NCBI GenBank assembly: GCA_964551525.1 | Contig: CAZKCH010000020.1 | Location: 1 to 8,644, forward strand | Length of the DNA: 8,644 nucleotides | Origin: GWA2-46-15 sp964551525 | GTDB lineage: Bacteria > Patescibacteriota > Minisyncoccia > Minisyncoccales > GWA2-46-15 | Direction: 5' to 3' | In this document: in pieces, positions 4,629-8,644 of the stretch | Position numbering within the stretch: the stretch's first letter is position 1 | Layout of the letters: each line of letters begins with the position of its first letter | The notes under the pieces: generated by a model | Told to the model about the DNA's origin: nothing | Databases searched by the model: none | The model's input: the letters and a program-made list of their open reading frames with translations, nothing else | Made by a program: the position numbers and the translations under genes

Positions 4629-5657
4629 ATGAAAATTCAATTGGGTCATAAATTTGAAGATATTATCAGTTTGGATAATTTGCTTGAGGCCTGGAAGGAG
4701 TTTTTGAAAGGGAAAAAGAAGAAAAAAGACGTTCAAGAATTTTCCTTTCGTTTAATGGACAATATAATATCTCTTCACCAAGATTTCGTTTATCATACCT
4801 ACAAACACGGCGGCTATCAAGCGTTTAACATCTCCGACCCAAAACCCAGGAATATCCACAAGGCGAGCGTGCGGGACAGGCTGGTCCATCACGCCATTTA
4901 CCGTAAGCTTTACCCGTTTTTCGATAAAACCTTTATCACCGACTCCTTTTCTTGCCGCATTAGCAAAGGAACCCACAAGGCGCTGAACGGATTTCGTTCG
5001 GCCGCTTTCAAGGCCAGCAAAAACAATACCAAGACCTGTTGGGTATTAAAATGCGACATTAAAAAATTCTTTGCCAGCATTGACCACGATATCTTAACGA
5101 ATATTCTGCGACAATACATACCCGATGAGGACGTTTTACGGCTTCTGAAAACGGTGATAAACAGTTTTCCGGGTTGCGGTCAGAAAACAGGACTGCCTCT
5201 CGGCAATTTGACCTCCCAGCTTTTCGTTAATATCTATATGAGCAAATTTGACCAGTTCGTAAAACACAAACTGAAAGCGAAACACTACATCAGATATGCC
5301 GACGATTTTGTCTTGCTGTCTAACGATAGAAATTGGCTGGAGGCGCAAATTCCAGCCATCGACAATTTTCTCCGGAGCGAACTGAAACTTACTCTACACC
5401 CTCAAAAAGTATCCATTAAAACTCTTTCTTCGGGAGTTGATTTTCTCGGTTGGGTTAATTTTCCCGACCACAGGATTTTAAGAAACGGCACAAAAAGGAG
5501 AATGCTGAAAAGGATGGGGGTTAATCGTACAGCAGAAACTTTAGCTTCTTACCTCGGTCTTTTGGGCCACGGCAATGCGGGCAAAGTCAAAAATAGAGCT
5601 TTGGAATTATATCTTGAAAATGATAATATGAAAGAGTCGCGACCCGATATCCTATAA
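4629..5657 (+). CDS. DGR reverse transcriptase
   Basis: Copies TR RNA into cDNA with errors opposite adenine, driving rewriting of VR. The 342 residues carry the reverse transcriptase blocks in order: KHGGYQAFNISDPKPRNIHK (59-78) and ASVRDRLVHHAIY (79-91); motif A KCDIKKFFASID with D143; the DGR-type motif LGNLTSQ (191-197), where other reverse transcriptases have a QG; the catalytic YADD (223-226, D225 and D226); and the thumb-side FLGW (272-275) and SYLGLLGH (307-314). The length fits stand-alone DGR enzymes; there is no maturase, endonuclease or RNase H domain. No Shine-Dalgarno is seen; TAAAAT (4619-4624) lies so close that the mRNA may be leaderless. The last residues (ESRPDIL) run into GCGACCCGA repeats at the cassette edge, so the C-terminus may have been altered on integration. 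Confidence 0.95.
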   Translation: MKIQLGHKFEDIISLDNLLEAWKEFLKGKKKKKDVQEFSFRLMDNIISLHQDFVYHTYKHGGYQAFNISDPKPRNIHKASVRDRLVHHAIYRKLYPFFDKTFITDSFSCRISKGTHKALNGFRSAAFKASKNNTKTCWVLKCDIKKFFASIDHDILTNILRQYIPDEDVLRLLKTVINSFPGCGQKTGLPLGNLTSQLFVNIYMSKFDQFVKHKLKAKHYIRYADDFVLLSNDRNWLEAQIPAIDNFLRSELKLTLHPQKVSIKTLSSGVDFLGWVNFPDHRILRNGTKRRMLKRMGVNRTAETLASYLGLLGHGNAGKVKNRALELYLENDNMKESRPDIL

Positions 5658-5666
5658 GAGACGGGC

Positions 5667-5716
5667 GACCCGAGTGGTTCGAATCTCACCCTCGCCGCAG
5701 TCAGCATTTTTTATCG
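5667..5716 (+). repeat. Right boundary repeats of the DGR, with tRNA-Ser 3' end copy
   Basis: Three matches are chained. 5667-5681 repeats 2981-2995 with one mismatch. 5677-5697 is identical to the last 21 bases of tRNA-Ser(CGA). 5681-5716 aligns without gaps to 2915-2950. There is no tRNA body upstream, so this is a detached tRNA 3' end of the sort left by site-specific integration at tRNA genes. It begins 9 bp after the reverse transcriptase stop. The next 140 bp hold no gene I can support, only the promoter-bearing repeat at 5760. Confidence 0.8.
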
Positions 5717-5759
5717 AGTGACCGACTTGCCCGCCGAAGCATTGGCGTAGGAGGGGATG

Positions 5760-5803
5760 CCTCAAACGAGACACTGGTCAAGAGCCGAAAAACCCCTTAA
5801 AAT
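5760..5803 (+). promoter_or_regulatory. Left copy of the toxin-antitoxin flanking repeat, with promoter
   Basis: The first 24 bases (5760-5783) are identical to 6513-6536. They supply TGGTCA (5775-5780) as -35. A spacer of exactly 17 bp leads to TAAAAT (5798-5803). The right-hand copy has the same spacing and the same -10 although the spacer has diverged, so both copies appear to be preserved as promoters. This one points at the toxin-antitoxin pair from about 50 bp upstream. Confidence 0.65.
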
Positions 5804-5839
5804 ACGCTATTTTTTTCAATGGTAAAATGAGTTGAAATG

Positions 5840-5848
5840 TGCTATAAA
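5840..5848 (+). promoter_or_regulatory. Extended -10 immediately before the nucleotidyltransferase gene
   Basis: TGC plus TATAAA ends 8 bp before the ATG at 5857, so a transcript from here would start about at the start codon and be leaderless. The element closely resembles the extended -10 before the DGR target (both read GTGCTATA) and the one before the HtrA-type gene. No -35 is obvious. Confidence 0.55.
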
Positions 5849-5856
5849 TAATCAAC

Positions 5857-6141
5857 ATGAGCATTGGGAATATAAAGAGAAAAATTAACCCGATTTTAAG
5901 GCGGAACGGCGTGAAAAAGGCGGCGGTTTTCGGTTCAGTCGCTAGAGAAGAAGACAAAAAAAACAGCGATGTTGATATTGTAATAAAGTTTAAAAAGGAC
6001 GACAAAAGCCTGTTTGATTTGTCTGGACTAAAAATTGAATTAGAAGAAAAGTTGAACAAGAAAGTGGACATTTTGACTTATGATTCTTTGCATCCTCTTT
6101 TGAGAGATATTATTTTGGAAGAGCAGAAAGTGATATTATAA
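5857..6141 (+). CDS. mntA: MntA-type minimal nucleotidyltransferase, antitoxin of a HepT/MNT pair
   Basis: A 94-residue minimal nucleotidyltransferase of the polymerase-beta fold. The motif FGSVAR (25-30) is followed by SDVDIVI with catalytic D38 and D40, and a third acidic residue D71 in KKVDILT completes the metal site. In characterised MntA/HepT systems this enzyme transfers AMP from ATP onto the toxin's active-site tyrosine and so silences it. Most relatives have a glycine after GSxAR; here it is glutamate (E31), a mild deviation. The gene starts with ATG under an extended -10 and ends 13 bp before the toxin gene, a standard two-gene order with antitoxin first. Function as antitoxin is inferred from family and pairing. 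Confidence 0.88.
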   Translation: MSIGNIKRKINPILRRNGVKKAAVFGSVAREEDKKNSDVDIVIKFKKDDKSLFDLSGLKIELEEKLNKKVDILTYDSLHPLLRDIILEEQKVIL

Positions 6142-6154
6142 AAATTGATTCAAA

Positions 6155-6496
6155 ATGGCAAAAAGCGTAAAAATCTTCCTTCTTCATATTCTAGAAAGCA
6201 TAAGCAGAATCGAAAATTTTACTAAGGGAATATCCCGGGAAAAGTTTTTGGAATCGGAAATGATTCAGGACGCCGTTATTAGGAGGATTGGGATTATTGG
6301 CGAGGCGGTCAAGAATCTGCCACCGGGGTTTAAAAAGAAGTATTCAAAGATGGATTGGCGGAGAATTGCCGGAACACGAGACATTCTTATCCATGAATAT
6401 TTCGGCGTTGATCTAAAATTGACTTACGAAATTATCAAAAAAGATATCCCGGAACTAAAGAAATACATCTTAGAAATTTTGAAGGAATTTGGCTAA
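6155..6496 (+). CDS. hepT: HepT-like RNase toxin (DUF86 family)
   Basis: A 113-residue all-helical protein of the HEPN superfamily. The active-site signature R-x4-H-x-Y is present as R75, H80 and Y82 in the segment RDILIHEYF, so the toxin should be catalytically competent and should be the substrate for AMP addition at Y82. The helix IRRIGIIGEAVKNLP (42-56) and the basic KYSKMDWRRIAGTR (62-75) are typical of the family. The gene follows mntA after 13 bp without a Shine-Dalgarno, so translation is probably coupled or leader-independent. Targets in characterised homologues are RNA (tRNA or mRNA cleavage); the target here is unknown. The pair lies between 24-bp direct repeats, as expected for a movable addiction module. 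Confidence 0.88.
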   Translation: MAKSVKIFLLHILESISRIENFTKGISREKFLESEMIQDAVIRRIGIIGEAVKNLPPGFKKKYSKMDWRRIAGTRDILIHEYFGVDLKLTYEIIKKDIPELKKYILEILKEFG

Positions 6497-6512
6497 CTGG
6501 CCGACCGAGACA

Positions 6513-6556
6513 CCTCAAACGAGACACTGGTCAAGACGCGGAAAATGCTTTAAAAT
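6513..6556 (+). promoter_or_regulatory. Right copy of the flanking repeat; promoter of the DUF4446-infB-rbfA operon
   Basis: 6513-6536 is identical to 5760-5783. TGGTCA (6528-6533), 17 bp, then TAAAAT (6551-6556) forms a promoter whose start would be about 6563, some 23 bases before the DUF4446 ATG. This is the only promoter I see for the downstream translation operon, so this copy is probably the ancestral one and the left copy the duplicate. Confidence 0.65.
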
Positions 6557-6585
6557 GGCCTATATCAGCCGTTTTTTCTTTTAAT

Positions 6586-6975
6586 ATGTTTAATCTTTTC
6601 AAAAAAACAAAAAAAGAGCCGCAAGACCTGAAGGAAGTTATTAAAGATTTAAAAAGATTAGAAAGTGATATTAGCGGTTTGAAATCGGGGCTGGAAAAAC
6701 TGAAAATTGACAGCCAGGCGCATTTCCAAAAAATCGGTTTTGTCAGGTATAATCCTTTTTCCGAAGTTGGTTCTGACCAAAGTTTTTCTTTGGTCTTGCT
6801 TGATGAAAATGATAATGGTTTTGTCGTCACTTCGCTTTTTTCCCGCGAAGGCAACCGAGTTTATGCTAAGGCGATCGAAAAAGGCAGCTCGGCTTTAGCG
6901 CTGTCGGAGGAAGAGAAGATGGCTTTGAATAAAGCCATAAATCCCAATGCCAAAACCCAAATGTCAAATCAATGA
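6586..6975 (+). CDS. DUF4446 family protein
   Basis: A 129-residue protein of unknown function. An N-terminal charged coiled coil (about 12-45) leads into the conserved core IGFVRYNPFSEVGSDQSFSLVLLDENDNGFVV (split across 50-81) and SLFSREGNRVYAKAIEKG (83-100), then LSEEEKMAL (107-115). Members elsewhere often carry an N-terminal membrane helix; none is present here. It overlaps infB by four bases (ATGA), so the two are translated together. The last residues (NPNAKTQMSNQ) and the first of infB are encoded by a low-complexity AAATCCCAA/CAAATGTCAAAT-type stretch, suggesting the junction was formed by a repeat rather than by the ancestral genes. Confidence 0.85.
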   Translation: MFNLFKKTKKEPQDLKEVIKDLKRLESDISGLKSGLEKLKIDSQAHFQKIGFVRYNPFSEVGSDQSFSLVLLDENDNGFVVTSLFSREGNRVYAKAIEKGSSALALSEEEKMALNKAINPNAKTQMSNQ

Positions 6976-8480
6976 TTAAAATCCAAAATCCCAAAGAAAA
7001 TACTTTAAATGTGCCGCGGCCGCCGATTGTGGTTGTTTTGGGCCATGTTGATTCGGGCAAAACATCAATCTTGGACGCGGTGCGCAAAGCTCACGTAGCT
7101 GATAAAGAGTCGGGCGGCATTACTCAGCACGTCGGCGCTTACGAACTCGAATTTAACGGCAAGAAAATCACCTTTATTGATACGCCTGGCCATGAAGCAT
7201 TTTCAACCATGAGATCGCGAGGGGCAAAAGTGGCAGACATTGCGATTTTGGTGGTTGATGCCGTGGCCGGGGTTCAGCCCCAGACACGAGAAGCGATTTC
7301 CCATATCAAAAAAGCCGGTATTGGTTTGATTGTGGCGATCAATAAAATCGACGTGCCCTTGGCTCGGCCGGAAAAGATTAAAGAGCAACTGACAAAAGAA
7401 GGTATTTTAGTGGAGTCGTATGGCGGCAAAATTCCGGCAATTGAAGTTTCCGCTAAAACCGGCAATGGCCTTGATCAACTCCTGGAAATGGTTTTATTAA
7501 TGGCTGAGATGGAGAATTTCCAAGGCGATTTATCAAAATCGGCCGAGGGCGTGGTTATTGAAGCAAATTTGGATAGTTTGCGCGGTCCGGTGGCCACTCT
7601 ACTCTTGCGTGATGGCAGATTGAAAGTCGGCGATATTATCGCCACCTCAACCGTGATTGGTAAAATCAAGGGTCTGGAAAATTTTAAACATCAGGTAGTC
7701 GAAGAGGCGTTGCCCTCAATGCCGGTTATTGCCTTAGGATTTGAAAACGCGCCCATGGTGGGCGATAAAATCAAGGTTTTCCCGACTACGGAAGAAGCCC
7801 AGGCGTATTTGCAGAAAAAGGAAAGAAAATCAGCCGAGGGTTCGGTATTTTTTGCCGAAGAAGGAAAAAAAGTTTTAAATTTGATTCTAAAAGCCGATGT
7901 TTCCGGGTCGTTGGAAGCGATTGGCGAGGTTTTGAAAAGCATCCCTCAAGAAAAAGTGGTGTTGCGGATTTTAGACAAGGCGGTTGGTGAGATCACTGAT
8001 AATGATATTAAATTAGCCGAAGCGAGCAAGGCGGCCATCATTGGTTTTCGGGCAAAGATCGGCCAAACCGCGGCGATTATAAAAGAGAGATCATCGGCCA
8101 AGGTTCTTATTTTTGATATTATTTACGATTTGGCTCAAGGCGTGAGGCAATTGATGGAAAAACAATTGGCGCCGGATATAGAAAAGAAATTCGTGGGCCG
8201 GCTGAAGGTCTTAGCGATTTTCCGGACCGACAAGAACAGGCAGATTATCGGCGGCAAGGTTGTTGACGGCGAAATCAAAAAAAGCGCCCGGGCGGAGATA
8301 AGGCGCGGCGAGGAAGTGATGGGCAAGGGCAAGATTATTTCTTTACAGGAAAACAAAAAAGACGTTGAGGGCGTTAACAAGGGCCGGGAGTGCGGTATTC
8401 TATTTGAAGGCGATGCCAAGATCGAGGAAAGCGATCTTTTGGAGGTTTTTGAGGAAATCAAGACAAAAGCGGAACTATGA
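6972..8480 (+). CDS. infB: Translation initiation factor IF-2, minimal form
   Basis: GTPase that delivers initiator fMet-tRNA to the 30S subunit and promotes subunit joining in the cytoplasm. The 502 residues hold the G domain (about 15-180) with G1 GHVDSGKT (24-31), G2 region GGITQHVGAYE (48-58), G3 DTPGHEAF (70-77) including catalytic H74, G4 NKID (124-127) and G5 SAKTG (160-164). These are followed by domain II (about 185-270), a linker and domain III (about 300-400), and the C-terminal fMet-tRNA-binding domain (about 400-497). The long N-terminal domains of other bacteria (E. coli has 890 residues) are absent, as is usual in reduced genomes. The first G1 position usually read VDHGKT is VDSGKT here. 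Overlaps DUF4446 and rbfA by four bases each, so expression is coupled. Confidence 0.97.
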   Translation: MIKIQNPKENTLNVPRPPIVVVLGHVDSGKTSILDAVRKAHVADKESGGITQHVGAYELEFNGKKITFIDTPGHEAFSTMRSRGAKVADIAILVVDAVAGVQPQTREAISHIKKAGIGLIVAINKIDVPLARPEKIKEQLTKEGILVESYGGKIPAIEVSAKTGNGLDQLLEMVLLMAEMENFQGDLSKSAEGVVIEANLDSLRGPVATLLLRDGRLKVGDIIATSTVIGKIKGLENFKHQVVEEALPSMPVIALGFENAPMVGDKIKVFPTTEEAQAYLQKKERKSAEGSVFFAEEGKKVLNLILKADVSGSLEAIGEVLKSIPQEKVVLRILDKAVGEITDNDIKLAEASKAAIIGFRAKIGQTAAIIKERSSAKVLIFDIIYDLAQGVRQLMEKQLAPDIEKKFVGRLKVLAIFRTDKNRQIIGGKVVDGEIKKSARAEIRRGEEVMGKGKIISLQENKKDVEGVNKGRECGILFEGDAKIEESDLLEVFEEIKTKAEL

Positions 8481-8644
8481 CGAGAAGAATTGAGAGGTTA
8501 AACGAAGTTATAAAAGTGGAGTTGGGACAGATTATTCTGCGCGAGTTTGAGTTTCCTCAAGGGGTTCTGGTGACGATAACGAGAGTGGATACTTCGCCGG
8601 AATTAAGCCAAGCCAAGGTTTATGTCAGCGTTTTTCCGGAAAAA
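8477..8644 (+). CDS. rbfA: Ribosome-binding factor A, 5' part only
   Basis: The first 56 codons of RbfA, a KH-like protein needed for late 30S maturation and 16S 5'-end processing. Visible are the N-terminal helix TRRIERLNEVIKVELGQII (2-20) and the beta strands VLVTITRVDTSPELSQAKVYVSV (30-52), with the family hallmark ITRVDTSPDL-like turn. The ATG overlaps the infB stop as ATGA. The infB-rbfA order is conserved widely in bacteria. The rest lies beyond the window. Confidence 0.93.
   Translation, partial: MTRRIERLNEVIKVELGQIILREFEFPQGVLVTITRVDTSPELSQAKVYVSVFPEK

Larger units (their letters stand above)
2951..5666. mobile_element. Diversity-generating retroelement cassette bounded by tRNA-Ser-derived repeats
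   Basis: The segment contains every part of a DGR: target gene with VR, TR, an Avd-like gene and a DGR-type reverse transcriptase. It is enclosed by 36-bp imperfect direct repeats (2915-2950 and 5681-5716) and by a shorter pair (2981-2995 and 5667-5681), both carrying tRNA-Ser sequence at the right end. It contains no integrase or transposase, so any movement would need enzymes from elsewhere or host homologous recombination. The DGR itself is firm. That the repeats are attachment sites is inferred. Confidence 0.65.

Noticed and set aside
4479..4736. Minus-strand frame overlapping the avd and reverse transcriptase 5' ends as a separate gene
   Set aside because: It overlaps two recognisable proteins and has no domain of its own. 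Its only interest is that its ATG at 4649 would join avd if the G tract were one base shorter.
5758..5829. Short frame at the left toxin-antitoxin repeat that resembles a frame at the right copy
   Set aside because: Similarity follows from the 24-bp repeat. It has no ribosome site, and the conserved promoter spacing explains the conservation better.

Overview
The window looks like a chromosomal segment of a Candidate Phyla Radiation bacterium (Patescibacteria, probably Parcubacteria-like). This is inferred from a minimal IF-2 with almost no N-terminal extension, an adjacent DUF4446 gene, tRNAs with no complete encoded CCA, compact spacing, starts without Shine-Dalgarno sequences, and a small reverse transcriptase/Avd/C-type-lectin cassette of a kind known from these lineages. 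No taxonomic marker was searched.

Left part (1-2802): an HNH-nuclease-like gene (5' end possibly outside the window), tRNA-His(GTG), a bidirectional terminator, a reverse-strand HtrA-type serine protease without an export signal, tRNA-Arg(CCT), a reverse-strand CYTH phosphatase/cyclase-fold gene, a LAGLIDADG-like gene whose last codons overlap tRNA-Ala(GGC), and tRNA-Ser(CGA).

Central part (about 2803-5716): a complete diversity-generating retroelement (DGR). A strong promoter and a highly structured leader precede a 192-residue target protein whose C-terminal lectin-like segment is a variable repeat (VR, 3653-3778). A template repeat (TR, 4100-4225) lies 447 bp downstream. The two are 126 bp long and differ at 17 positions, every one an adenine in TR. 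An Avd-like accessory protein is encoded on the opposite strand, its stop codon 6 bp from TR. The DGR-type reverse transcriptase (LGNLTSQ and YADD motifs) is divergent from avd. The cassette lies beside tRNA-Ser(CGA) and is bounded by copies of that tRNA's 3' end, which suggests integration or recombination at the tRNA; no integrase is visible. Two leader hairpins with complementary loops, and twin hairpins with a shared UACG tip between VR and TR, are structures the usual DGR parts list does not explain.

Right part (5717-8644): a MntA/HepT-type toxin-antitoxin pair flanked by 24-bp perfect direct repeats, each containing the same -35/17-bp/-10 promoter. The right copy is placed to drive a translation operon of DUF4446, infB and rbfA (truncated by the window end), joined by ATGA overlaps.

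Overall, stable housekeeping genes (tRNAs, infB-rbfA) are interrupted by two accessory cassettes, each bracketed by short direct repeats. Several proteins appear to be translated from leaderless or nearly leaderless mRNAs, while the DGR target has the only strong Shine-Dalgarno sequence seen.
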